Source: Bacteroidetes bacterium HGW-Bacteroidetes-21
GTDB taxonomy: Bacteria; Bacteroidota; Bacteroidia; Bacteroidales; GWA2-32-17
Reading direction: 5' to 3'
Length of the DNA: 46,455 nt
Assembly: GCA_002840935.1 (NCBI GenBank)
Contig: PHDH01000004.1
Span: forward strand, 1-46,455
A model generated the notes under the pieces. It made no database searches and was not told where the DNA came from. It worked only from the letters and a program-made list of their open reading frames with translations. The translations under genes and the position numbers were made by a program. This document shows positions 1 to 11,122 of this stretch, one piece after another (the stretch's first letter is position 1; the number at the start of each line of letters is the position of its first letter).

Positions 1-2854
1 CCCAAATATTGTTAAACATCTCGCGGGTGACTTTTCCGTGAATTCTACTTACACCGTTAATTTCGCCTGAAAGTTTGGCGGCAAGTACACTCATAGAAAA
101 TTTTTCAAACGAATCATTTTCATACACTCTGCCTAAACCTACAAGCTTGTTCCAGTCGATATTAATTTTTTCGGCGTAGTGCGAAAGATAGGTGCGAATA
201 AGGTCTTCGGTAAAAGCATCGTGACCTGCAGGTACCGGGGTGTGTGTCGTGAAAAGAGTTGTTGCCCGAACAATTTCAACAGCCTCATTAAATGAATATA
301 AGTGTTTTTCAACTAGCAGTTTAAGGCGTTCCAGAGATAAGAGTGCTGCATGTCCTTCGTTACAATGGTATATGCTGGGGTGAATATCTAGTGTACGCAG
401 TAATTTTACACCGCCAATGCCAAGAATAATTTCTTGTTTAAGCCTGTTTTCCCAATCACCGCCGTAAAGTTGATGAGTAATACTTCGGTCTTGTTCATTA
501 TTTTCGGGAATATCTGTATCTAGTAAGAACAAAGGAACACGACCCACCATTAGCTTCCATACTTTGGCATAAACCGTACGCCCCGGAAATCCGAAACTAA
601 TTAGAACCCAGTCATTTTTGTCGTCGCGAACAGGAAGTAATGGAAGATTGGTAAATTTTTGAGGAATATAATTGGATTGCTGTTCACCGTGAATACTGAG
701 CGATTGTGTGAAATATCCATAACGGTATAAAAGACCGATAGCTACAATAGGCTTGTTCGAATCGCTGGCTTCTTTCAGATAATCGCCTGCAAGAACTCCT
801 AAACCACCTGAGTATATTTTAATACTATCGTGTAATCCATATTCCATACTAAAGTATGCAATTTTGTTTTCAGCATCAGGTGTAGGGGTGTTCATGTACT
901 CGTTAAATCGGGCATATACATTGTCCAGTTTTTCAAGAAATGACGTATTCTTTTCTAACTCAGCAAACTTCGAAACAGTGAGCGATTCGAGCATGAGTAT
1001 GGGATTGCGGTTGACTTCTCCCCATAGGACAGGATCAATTATTTCGTATAACTCCTGAGCGTCATAATTCCATGACCACCAGATGTTTTTAGCAATGATC
1101 TGTAAAGGGTAGAGTCGCTCGGGGATATACGATTTAATGAAAACTTTTTTCCAGACAGGCATTTTCTTTAGTCCGGTTTCTGCCTGAATAAATGTTTCGG
1201 CAATTTTTTTATTTTTGAATAATTCGTAGCGTGTTTGAGCTAGATTTTCTGCCGCTTCGTAGGCCGAACAATAATTCGTCAAAAAGTTTTCCCAGTTAAA
1301 AAGATGTGATGTTTCAAAGGCCATTTTTCTTATTTCGTTCTGTTTGTCGGGACTTAGTTCAGAAAAATGAAGTATTTGTTGCGTTATTTCTTTTATGGTT
1401 TCTTCAGTATTAAGTGTGGAACGCTTAATTATCATCACACTTTCGTTGCCTTTATTTATTTGTTCTAAATAACGGGCAAACCCGGTCAGATCGCTTGTAA
1501 TGGTAGGTACAGAAAGACTGATGCTTTCCATGGGAGTGTGACTCCATGAGTCATAAAACGAAGGAAGTACTGTCAGGTCGAAGCCCGGAAGCAGATCGTG
1601 ATAAACGATATTAAATATTCCGTCCTCACCATTTAGATAAGTAGGAACAAAAATTACTTTTACTTTGTCTTCAGTTAAATTTTGCAATCCCGCTTCGCGA
1701 AGCGCTATGATCACAGGATCATTTAATTCGTCTTTCAGGTTATGTGTAAGAATTTCGTGAGTCACCGGTTGAGAATAATCGCAGTTATGTATTCTCTCTA
1801 TAACCTGAGCTTTAGGTCCTGTTTGGTTGCCCGGCAGGCAAATAACGGCAACAATATCCTTTTTGCTTTCGTGATTTAGGTTGCTTAATGATTTAATAAA
1901 AACATCGGTTCCTTTATTCTGAAAATCATATAAACCACTGTGCAAGATAAATAAGCTGTCTTTGTCGACAGACCGATTGGTAAGGGCTTCTGCTACATTT
2001 TGAATTTTATTTCTGGCCTTTATTCGCTTTTCGTTATAAGTAGCTTCGTTAGGTAAATTATTAAAATCTATGCCATTAGGGATAATGAAATCTGCTTTTC
2101 GATCTAGGATAAGGGAGCATTCTTCTTGTAATTCTTGACTTAAGGTAGTAAAAGTGTCGGCATATTTAACCGCAAGACTTTCGAGCGAATGCCTTGCTCT
2201 TACACCGAGCTTGTTGGATTCTTCAACGGCATTCTGTTCGGGCCCGAATTTCTTTTGTTGTTGCGAAGCCATTGTTCGCCCTACATTGGTTGCGTATGCA
2301 GTATAAACAGTCGAAGCTTGAGGTACTGAGTTCTTCAAATATAAAATACCTGTACCGGTCGTCCAATCGTGAAAATGAACAACCAAAGAATGCTTGGCGG
2401 TTAAATTAAACTGATAGAAATTTTCGATCACCTGTGCTGCAGCATGCCCAAATAAAGCCGGTTCAACATAAAGCCATTGACCAGTAATACTGTCAAGCTG
2501 ATATTTTTCCCAGTAATCGTAAAAAATCTTGTCTTTTTGCGAAAATAAAGGGGTAAAATCGACTAAAATTACGATGGGATTCCCAGGAATATTCCAGCGA
2601 CCTGTTTTTACCTTAATTCCAGATGATTCTGCAAATCTTTTCCATGCCCTGAACATGTAAGGCTCTTCTGTAAATTCAGGATTATTACGAGTCTCCTTCC
2701 ATACATCGGGACCTATCAGAATATAATTGTCGTTAAATTTTTCAGAAACCAAACGGGCTCTGGAACTTATGGCTGTGTGTATACCACCTACTTTGTTGCA
2801 AATTTCCCAACTGACCTCAAAAAGGTAATCAGGGCGAAAACTATTGTTTTCCAT
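1..2854 (-). CDS. Fused glycogen synthase (GT3/GYS-like) plus alpha-glucan phosphorylase (DUF3417 + GlgP domains), 3' end truncated by window edge
   Basis: Not in the ORF track because it is open at the window edge. Reverse-strand reading from ATG at 2854 gives MENNSFRPDYLFEVSWEICNKVGGIHTAISSRA (GT3/GT5-type N-terminus), then ...MPVWKKVFIKSYIPERLYPLQIIAKNIWWSWNYDAQELYEIIDPVLW (DUF3417-like) and ...IAYFSMEYGLHDSIKIYSGGLGVLAGDYLKEASD...HCNEGHAALLSLERL (glycogen phosphorylase). Phase checked as consistent at 2854, 1162 and 847. Confidence 0.85.
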   Translation of the reverse strand, partial: MENNSFRPDYLFEVSWEICNKVGGIHTAISSRARLVSEKFNDNYILIGPDVWKETRNNPEFTEEPYMFRAWKRFAESSGIKVKTGRWNIPGNPIVILVDFTPLFSQKDKIFYDYWEKYQLDSITGQWLYVEPALFGHAAAQVIENFYQFNLTAKHSLVVHFHDWTTGTGILYLKNSVPQASTVYTAYATNVGRTMASQQQKKFGPEQNAVEESNKLGVRARHSLESLAVKYADTFTTLSQELQEECSLILDRKADFIIPNGIDFNNLPNEATYNEKRIKARNKIQNVAEALTNRSVDKDSLFILHSGLYDFQNKGTDVFIKSLSNLNHESKKDIVAVICLPGNQTGPKAQVIERIHNCDYSQPVTHEILTHNLKDELNDPVIIALREAGLQNLTEDKVKVIFVPTYLNGEDGIFNIVYHDLLPGFDLTVLPSFYDSWSHTPMESISLSVPTITSDLTGFARYLEQINKGNESVMIIKRSTLNTEETIKEITQQILHFSELSPDKQNEIRKMAFETSHLFNWENFLTNYCSAYEAAENLAQTRYELFKNKKIAETFIQAETGLKKMPVWKKVFIKSYIPERLYPLQIIAKNIWWSWNYDAQELYEIIDPVLWGEVNRNPILMLESLTVSKFAELEKNTSFLEKLDNVYARFNEYMNTPTPDAENKIAYFSMEYGLHDSIKIYSGGLGVLAGDYLKEASDSNKPIVAIGLLYRYGYFTQSLSIHGEQQSNYIPQKFTNLPLLPVRDDKNDWVLISFGFPGRTVYAKVWKLMVGRVPLFLLDTDIPENNEQDRSITHQLYGGDWENRLKQEIILGIGGVKLLRTLDIHPSIYHCNEGHAALLSLERLKLLVEKHLYSFNEAVEIVRATTLFTTHTPVPAGHDAFTEDLIRTYLSHYAEKINIDWNKLVGLGRVYENDSFEKFSMSVLAAKLSGEINGVSRIHGKVTREMFNNIW

Positions 2855-2855
2855 A

Positions 2856-3227
2856 TTATTTGGATTGATTGTAATACTTTTTAACGACTACTGATGCTTT
2901 CTTTTGACCTGCCTTGTTACAATTGGCTACTACTTCAATTTTATCACCCTCTTTCATCTCGTCGAGGGTATATACAACGATTTCGGCAGCGGCTGATGTT
3001 TGCTTAGTATAGTTCAGGGTTTCAACTTCCTGACCGTTTAGCAGAATTTGTATTTTTGAAATAAAATGAGCCTCGGTGTCTTTTACAGGATGAACCACAT
3101 TAATTTTTAATGTTTTAGTATTGGGATCAGCATTAAGGGTTATTTTCTTAGGGGGATGAGCAAAAGCGGGAAAACTCACGATTAAGACAAACAGGAAAAT
3201 TAGGCCTCTTTTCATTTTTTCTGACAA
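2856..3227 (-). CDS. Small secreted protein of unknown function (signal peptide, beta-rich)
   Basis: ORF with N-terminal signal peptide MKRGLIFLFVLIVSFPAFAHPPK; stop lies 1 nt before the ATG of the glycogen enzyme. Confidence 0.65.
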   Translation of the reverse strand: MSEKMKRGLIFLFVLIVSFPAFAHPPKKITLNADPNTKTLKINVVHPVKDTEAHFISKIQILLNGQEVETLNYTKQTSAAAEIVVYTLDEMKEGDKIEVVANCNKAGQKKASVVVKKYYNQSK

Positions 3228-3331
3228 AGATATTTAAAATTGGTGATATAAAAAACAGTAGAAGGAAGCCAAAAATTAAGCTGAATGTAACAATTGTAAT
3301 AAATCGCAGTATAAAAGTTTGATTTGTTTTT

Positions 3332-5563
3332 ATGAAGTATCAACTCAGCCATAAAGCCTTGTATTTGTTTGTAGTAGTTCTGCTATTTTCTGTATTGCAA
3401 GGCAGACTTGTTTGTGCCCAGTCCGACACCCTGGTTGTTCTAAACTATCTCGATTCGGGCGATGTATACGAGTATTCTAATCCCGATCAGGCTATTCAAT
3501 GGTATTTGAAAGCAAGTCACCATATCCGTCAAAAGGCTTCAGATTATACGAAGCTAAATACAAAGGAAAAAATAAAAATGCTTCGACTTTATGCTCTGTC
3601 TAACAGGTATATCGGCGTAGTATACAGAAGAATAGGGAAAAATAAAGAGGCTTTATACTTTAATAAAATGTCACTTCGTTACGAGAAAGTAGTCGGGAAT
3701 GAACGGGGAATCAGCATGTGCATGAATAATATCGGACTCATTTATTTTGGTTTTGGTGATTACGAAAATGCATTGGATTGCTATCAGGTTTCCGAAAAAT
3801 ATAATAATAAACTAAGTGATAGTGCATTGATTAGTGGAACTTATACAAACATTGGCCAGTTACACGAAGCCCAAAAGGAATTCGATAAGGCATTGGAATA
3901 TTATATGAAATCCTTGGCCATAAAAGAGACAATTGGAGATACTATTGGAAAAAGTATAGCTTTTCTTAATATTGGAAATGTAAGTTATCTGAAGGAAAAT
4001 TATACTGATGCCGAGGAATACTATGTAAAAGCCCTAGAGCTTTTCAATCTTCTGGGCGATATTCAAGGCGTATCCATGATTTATACCAATCTTTCTTTTC
4101 TCGAAACTAATAAGGGAAATAATGAAAAAGCCCTGGATTATCTTACTAAGGCCTACGAGATTGATTTGAAGATTAATGATATTACAGGTATTGTGGTTGA
4201 TTTATCTAATATCAGCAATGTGCTCGAAAAAAATAAACAGTATTTGGCTGCCCGCGACACCCTGATTAAAGCCGAGCAAATGGCATTGACCGCCCGTTTG
4301 CCTGTTCATCTGAAACAGTTAACTATACAGTTAAGTGATATTTATAAGTTGCTGGGAGACAAAGATAAAGCCCTTGAGTATTTTGAAAAACACAGTCTTT
4401 ATAAGGATAGTCTATATTCGGTCGAGAAATCCAAGCGATTGGCCGAAATGGAAGTCCTTCATGAAACGGAAAAGAAACAACTGCAAATAGAAAACCTGAC
4501 CAAGGAGCAAGTGATTTCGGATCTGGAAATTGAGCGACAAAACCTACGGCTTAAATGGCTCATTATAATCATTGTAATTATTGTGTTGGCTTTAAGTGGA
4601 TTTGTTATATTAATGATCAGGCTTCATAAAATAAATAAAGCCCGTAAATTAGCTAATATTGAGTTGTCGAACAGAAATGATGAGATAGTTCAGAAAAATT
4701 CCGAAATTCTGGCCCAACGCGACGAAATTGATCATCAGAAAGCAGAAATTGAAAAACTGTACAGCGAAGTTACCGATAGTATTATTTATGCCAAAAGAAT
4801 ACAAATGGCCATACTTCCTTCTTCCGAAATGCTCACAAAAGCTTTCCCTGCCCATTTCGTTTTTTATCGCCCTAAAGATATTGTAGGAGGCGATTTTTAT
4901 TATGCGCAATCATTGGGAGATTTCGAGCTTATTGCGGTTGCTGACTGTACAGGTCACGGCGTCCCGGGAGGGTTTATGAGTATGATGGGAATGGCTTTTT
5001 TACGTGAAATTGTAAACGAGCAAACTATTGCTGATCCTGCTGCAATACTTAATCATTTGCGCCAGAAAATCATCGACTCTTTACAGCAAACAGCCATTAT
5101 TAATGTAGGTAGCACCCAGTCGTATGCCGATATTAAAGTAAAAGATGGAATGGATATGGGTATTGTTTCATTGAACCGAAAGACAAATCAACTGATGTTC
5201 TCGGGAGCGAATATTCCTTGTGTTGTTGGAAAAAAGGGCGAATGTGATAATGGAAAGCGCTTGATAGAACTGAAAGGAAGTAGGATGCCAGTTTCGGTTT
5301 ATGTCAACATGAAAAACTTTGATAACCAGACTTATAATGTTGCCGAGGGTGATTGCATTTACTTGTTTACAGACGGTTTTGCCGATCAGTTTGGCGGTCA
5401 ACTTTCGAAAAAATTCGGTCGCGCCCGTTTATATGAAATTTTGAACCAAATATGTGTTTTGGATATTGTCAACCAAAAAAACAGACTAGAAAAGGATTTT
5501 ATCTCATGGAAGCTGCAAACACAACAAACAGACGACGTTACTGTTGTTGGATGGAAAGTTTAG
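3332..5563 (+). CDS. TPR repeat + TM + coiled coil + SpoIIE/PP2C-type serine phosphatase
   Basis: Signal peptide, repeated TPR units (ALDCYQVSEKYNN, ALEYYMKSLAIKE), TM helix (LIIIIVIIVLALSGFVILMI), PP2C/SpoIIE motifs FYRPKDIVGGDFYY, AVADCTGHGVPGGFMSMMG, TDGFADQFGG, DDVTVVGWKV. Confidence 0.9.
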   Translation: MKYQLSHKALYLFVVVLLFSVLQGRLVCAQSDTLVVLNYLDSGDVYEYSNPDQAIQWYLKASHHIRQKASDYTKLNTKEKIKMLRLYALSNRYIGVVYRRIGKNKEALYFNKMSLRYEKVVGNERGISMCMNNIGLIYFGFGDYENALDCYQVSEKYNNKLSDSALISGTYTNIGQLHEAQKEFDKALEYYMKSLAIKETIGDTIGKSIAFLNIGNVSYLKENYTDAEEYYVKALELFNLLGDIQGVSMIYTNLSFLETNKGNNEKALDYLTKAYEIDLKINDITGIVVDLSNISNVLEKNKQYLAARDTLIKAEQMALTARLPVHLKQLTIQLSDIYKLLGDKDKALEYFEKHSLYKDSLYSVEKSKRLAEMEVLHETEKKQLQIENLTKEQVISDLEIERQNLRLKWLIIIIVIIVLALSGFVILMIRLHKINKARKLANIELSNRNDEIVQKNSEILAQRDEIDHQKAEIEKLYSEVTDSIIYAKRIQMAILPSSEMLTKAFPAHFVFYRPKDIVGGDFYYAQSLGDFELIAVADCTGHGVPGGFMSMMGMAFLREIVNEQTIADPAAILNHLRQKIIDSLQQTAIINVGSTQSYADIKVKDGMDMGIVSLNRKTNQLMFSGANIPCVVGKKGECDNGKRLIELKGSRMPVSVYVNMKNFDNQTYNVAEGDCIYLFTDGFADQFGGQLSKKFGRARLYEILNQICVLDIVNQKNRLEKDFISWKLQTQQTDDVTVVGWKV

Positions 5564-5745
5564 AAAAGTTTAGGTGGGTTTTTTAAACTGTTTGTTTATG
5601 CCACATATAGGATTTTACATACCACTTATAAACTAACAACTACTATAGGTAAACTATTAGGATAGGGCATATCTATTCGTACTACTTTTGTAAGTATATA
5701 ATTAATACAAGAAGTTATAAGATTTTTGTTTGCATTGTTATTCGG

Positions 5746-5795
5746 GGCGGGTTCTCAATTGGTTTCCACGACAAATTGACCCGCCTCTTTTTTTG
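5746..5795 (+). terminator. Rho-independent terminator
   Basis: GGCGGGT...CAATT / AATTG-ACCCGCC stem followed by TCTTTTTTTT. Confidence 0.75.
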
Positions 5796-5863
5796 TTATT
5801 ATTTTCTATCCAGGATCTTTACTCCGATATTCAAGTTTGATAATCAAATTATTATCGTTAAAT

Positions 5864-6841
5864 TCAAGTAAATCGTTCCCCAATCTCGTCCAGTATATTA
5901 TTAATTTCCTGTACATCGTTGGATCGCAGTAAACGTGTTCTTGTTTCTCTGAAATTTTGTATGCCTTTAAAGTAATGCACAAAATGCCTGCGCATGGCAA
6001 TAATACCGCGCCAATCGCCTTTGTCGGAAACTGAAATGGCCAGATGTTTTTTCGAAAATTCTATGCGATCCTGTAGGGTAGGTTCGGGCATATGTTCTCC
6101 GGTGTCGAGATAATGCCGAATGTGTTTGAATATCCACGGTTGACCCACACAGGCACGTCCTATCATAATGCCGTCCAAGTGATGTAAATCAAACATTGCT
6201 TTGGCTTTTTCGGGTGTGTCAATGTCGCCGTTGCCAATAATGGGAATGGTTATAGCCGGGTTGGCTTTTACTTTGCCAATGAGCGTCCAGTCGGAAGTTC
6301 CGAGGTACATTTGCGCACGCGAACGTCCGTGGATAGTCAGTGCCTGTATGCCGCAATCCTGTAACTGAGTGGCAATTTTGTCTATCACCAGACTTTTGTC
6401 GTCCCAACCCAAACGGGTTTTGACGGTAACTGGGGTTTTTACAGAATCCACTACTTTTTTGGTAATCTCCAGCATCAACGGAATGTTTTTAAATATTCCC
6501 GATCCTGCTCCCCGGTTGGCAATCTTTTTTACCGGACAGCCAAAGTTAATGTCAATAATATCGGCCCCGGCATCTTCGGCCATTTGAGCTGCGGCTATCA
6601 TAGCTTCGGGAACGTGGCCGTAGATCTGAATTCCCATGGGACGTACATCTTCAGCTAACAGAAGTTTATCGAGACTTTTCCGCCCATTACGTATAAGCCC
6701 GTCCGAAGAAATAAACTCTGTATACATAATGTCTGTCCCACCCAAAGCGGCAATAACTTTTCGGTAAGTGGCGTCTGTAATGTCTTCCATGGGAGCAAGA
6801 AGCAAAGCCTTGTCCCTGATCATAAGATTACCGATTTTCAT
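5864..6841 (-). CDS. dusB: tRNA-dihydrouridine synthase DusB
   Basis: APMEDITDATYRKVI, DINFGCPVKKIANRGAGSGI, TVKTRLGWDD, TIHGRSRAQMY, IGNGDI, GIMIGRACVGQPWIF. Confidence 0.92.
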   Translation of the reverse strand: MKIGNLMIRDKALLLAPMEDITDATYRKVIAALGGTDIMYTEFISSDGLIRNGRKSLDKLLLAEDVRPMGIQIYGHVPEAMIAAAQMAEDAGADIIDINFGCPVKKIANRGAGSGIFKNIPLMLEITKKVVDSVKTPVTVKTRLGWDDKSLVIDKIATQLQDCGIQALTIHGRSRAQMYLGTSDWTLIGKVKANPAITIPIIGNGDIDTPEKAKAMFDLHHLDGIMIGRACVGQPWIFKHIRHYLDTGEHMPEPTLQDRIEFSKKHLAISVSDKGDWRGIIAMRRHFVHYFKGIQNFRETRTRLLRSNDVQEINNILDEIGERFT

Positions 6842-6868
6842 AAATGTATCCGGGTAGCCCTGAGGGTA

Positions 6869-7603
6869 TTATTGACCGTTTTCTATGGTCTTAAAAAAGA
6901 GTAAAAGTGCCAACCAATATTCGTTGCTCGAAGGATTTTCTTTCCATAAGGCTTTCGACCCATGTTCTCCGGGGCCATCCTGTGGTTTGAAAACGGATTT
7001 TTTATTGTCGGGAATACCAGCTAACAAATCAGTCATATAGGTATATTCGCGCTGTGAACATGCTACAAAAACAGGTTTGTCGAATCCTGTGAGAAAGTCC
7101 TTTAATATGAGTTTGGGCTGGAAATATTCGCCGGGACTAAAAGCCACCACAGCTTTCACTTTATCGTTAGAACGGGCATTCTTTAGGCAAAGAGAAGCCG
7201 AATATGAACTACCAAACAAAACAACAGGTTTTCCTGAAATTTTATAGGCATAGTCGATGGCCGCAACAATGTCTTGTTCTGCATCGAGATAATCCGTAGG
7301 AAGACCTTTTTCTTTGGCTTCTTTGGCTGTTTCGTTTTGAACAAAATTGACCCCTTCGCCAGAGCGCAAGTCGACGGCCAAACAATTATATCCCAGTTTT
7401 AGCAATTTTATAGCACTGGCTTTATATTCCCCTTTACTGTATCCGGCTTGATGAAATAGCAGGATATAAGGAGCATTTTCGTCAATCTCATAGAGATTGG
7501 CATAAATGGTCAGGCTATCGGCTGACTTAAATGTTACTTTGTCCTGCGAAAAACTAAAGGAGACACTGGACAGTATCAACAAAGAAAGAATTATTTTTTT
7601 CAT
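6869..7603 (-). CDS. Secreted alpha/beta hydrolase (dienelactone hydrolase-like)
   Basis: Signal peptide; YILLFHQAGYSKGEYK, nucleophile elbow VVLFGSSYSASL, C-terminal GEHGSKAL. Confidence 0.75.
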   Translation of the reverse strand: MKKIILSLLILSSVSFSFSQDKVTFKSADSLTIYANLYEIDENAPYILLFHQAGYSKGEYKASAIKLLKLGYNCLAVDLRSGEGVNFVQNETAKEAKEKGLPTDYLDAEQDIVAAIDYAYKISGKPVVLFGSSYSASLCLKNARSNDKVKAVVAFSPGEYFQPKLILKDFLTGFDKPVFVACSQREYTYMTDLLAGIPDNKKSVFKPQDGPGEHGSKALWKENPSSNEYWLALLLFFKTIENGQ

Positions 7604-7848
7604 TTCAGTAAGCTATGAACGGCAATAGAAACATTATTGGAGGAAAACTCAATAGCGCCTCCTGTTATTTTAAACGTTTTAACCGACTGATTTGTTTCCT
7701 TGATTTTTATTTCCCCTTCACTCAGTGTTGATACAATGGGCGAGTGATTCGGGAGTATTTCAAACGAACCTGCTGTGCCGGGCACTTTTACCAGCATAGC
7801 TTCGCCTTTATAAAGAATGCTTTCGGGTGAAATTATTTCTACATTCAT
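7600..7848 (-). CDS. atpC: ATP synthase epsilon subunit
   Basis: MNVEIISPESILYKGEAMLVKVPGTAGSFEILPNHSPIVSTL; adjacent to atpD. Confidence 0.92.
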   Translation of the reverse strand: MNVEIISPESILYKGEAMLVKVPGTAGSFEILPNHSPIVSTLSEGEIKIKETNQSVKTFKITGGAIEFSSNNVSIAVHSLLK

Positions 7849-7854
7849 GAGAAA

Positions 7855-9447
<1,593 letters not shown>

Positions 9448-9475
9448 TTACATGAAACGAGAGACCTTTTTTCAT

Positions 9476-9521
9476 GGCCATTAGCCATTAGCCTTTGGCC
9501 AACCGCTAATAGCTAACGGCC
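9476..9521 (-). repeat. Imperfect inverted repeat / hairpin between sialidase-like gene and atpD
   Basis: GGCCATTAGCCATTAGC (9476-9492) and GCTAATAGCTAACGGCC (9505-9521); both mismatches become G.U pairs in minus-strand RNA. Confidence 0.7.
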
Positions 9522-9538
9522 AACAGTTAACATCCAAT

Positions 9539-11119
9539 CTATTTTTTGTAAACAATCTTCCTGCAAATTACCTTATCTTCAGTCCGCATTCTTACCATAT
9601 AAACGCCACTGGCTATGCTGCTGTTGTTGGGCTGAAAGTGAAATATATATTTTCCGGCGGGGTAAGTCTCTTCTTTTACGATGGTTTGAACAACTATTCC
9701 TCTATAATCCAATACGTCGATATTTAGTTTTCCGGATTGGTGAAGTTTTACGGTAAAATATGCCTGTTCGTCGAAGGGATTGGGGTAGCCGGGATCCATT
9801 TCGGCAAAGGGAATCAGATTGATAGCTGGTGCCGATACGATAGTATCTACCATGGCAGTATAAATGCTAAGTTCACCCATGTGCTGGCGAGCCCAGATAG
9901 GACGAATTATATTATTGTGGGCAGAAATATTGGTGTAATCTCCGAAAAAAACCGAAGGGTATGGATTGAAAGCCGTTTCAGAGATTTTAAATTCGGTAAA
10001 ATTTAATCCCCCGTCTCTTGAGACAGCAAGATATACATCGGTATAATTCAGGGTGTAATCACGCCGGTCGTAATAAACTATCCATATAAAGCCAGTGATC
10101 TGGTCGACAGCCATCCACGACATAAACTGGTGCTTTCCTGGTGCGTCGTTATTGACTCTCAGGTCGGGCGACCAGGTTAGTCCGTTGTCGGTAGAGCGTT
10201 TAAACCACACATCGGTGTCTGTCGTTCCGTTGCGCTGGTCGCTCCAGTTAAGGTAAAGATTTCCATGCCAGCTACTGTTTCCCATATCGCTGTATAAAAC
10301 CGGAAGTCCATTGCATCTAGATAGTCCGGGGATATCGTATGCCCATCCGCCAGGCTGAGTTCCTATCAGAGTTTCCTGAGGCAGCCAGGTGATACCGCCA
10401 TCGCTGGATTTATTCATCCAAAGTTTATTATTGAAAGACCAGGTAACAAAAATATCTCCACTTGCACCTAACGCGGGCATGGCTCCTTCGGGGGTGTCAT
10501 CGTCATCAATGCAATTGCCGGCGAAATGCGAAATACGAAGGGCAGTTGACCAGGTTACTCCGAAATCGGTGGATTTAGAGAACATTATCGCCGAACTATC
10601 TAGTGTTGAGGAGCTGCCATAATTATCAAATTGTGTCCAGGTGACATATAAGGTGCCCGAACTTGGGTCAATGGTTACCCATTGTTTATCCTGTGCTTTG
10701 ATTCCGTTGATGCCAATAGCCGATCCGTCGTTCCATGTGAGGCCGCCATCATCAGAACGCTGACAGACAATGCGGTCAATCCATTCTCCCATACCCGCCG
10801 GTGGATTGGCAAGGTGAAGATAATAGACATGACCGAAATTATCAAAGGCAAGACAAGGATCGCCCCATACGCCATGAGAAGCGGAGGATAAAAAGCTCTG
10901 AGACCATGTGACTCCTCCGTTAAAAGTGACATAAATGTGGTTGAGATTTGCTCCGGCTATCATATGGTCGGGATTGGCTGGATTAATGGCAATGGACGGT
11001 TCTTCGGGCGAATCGTAGGGTATTTCGGGCGAGGGAACGTCGCTGATTAGGATGTTGGTGTGTTGTGCTTTAAGACCTAGTCCTAATGCCAGCAGCAGAG
11101 CAAAAATTACAATTTTCAT
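9539..11119 (-). CDS. Secreted BNR-repeat/sialidase-like beta-propeller with T9SS type A sorting domain
   Basis: Signal peptide; Asp-box-like repeats (SDDGGLTWNDG, STDFGVTWS, SSDGGITW, STDNGLTWSPD); C-terminus GYPNPFDEQAYFTVKL...GVYMVRMRTEDKVICRKIVYKK. Confidence 0.85.
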   Translation of the reverse strand: MKIVIFALLLALGLGLKAQHTNILISDVPSPEIPYDSPEEPSIAINPANPDHMIAGANLNHIYVTFNGGVTWSQSFLSSASHGVWGDPCLAFDNFGHVYYLHLANPPAGMGEWIDRIVCQRSDDGGLTWNDGSAIGINGIKAQDKQWVTIDPSSGTLYVTWTQFDNYGSSSTLDSSAIMFSKSTDFGVTWSTALRISHFAGNCIDDDDTPEGAMPALGASGDIFVTWSFNNKLWMNKSSDGGITWLPQETLIGTQPGGWAYDIPGLSRCNGLPVLYSDMGNSSWHGNLYLNWSDQRNGTTDTDVWFKRSTDNGLTWSPDLRVNNDAPGKHQFMSWMAVDQITGFIWIVYYDRRDYTLNYTDVYLAVSRDGGLNFTEFKISETAFNPYPSVFFGDYTNISAHNNIIRPIWARQHMGELSIYTAMVDTIVSAPAINLIPFAEMDPGYPNPFDEQAYFTVKLHQSGKLNIDVLDYRGIVVQTIVKEETYPAGKYIFHFQPNNSSIASGVYMVRMRTEDKVICRKIVYKK

Positions 11120-11122
11120 AGT

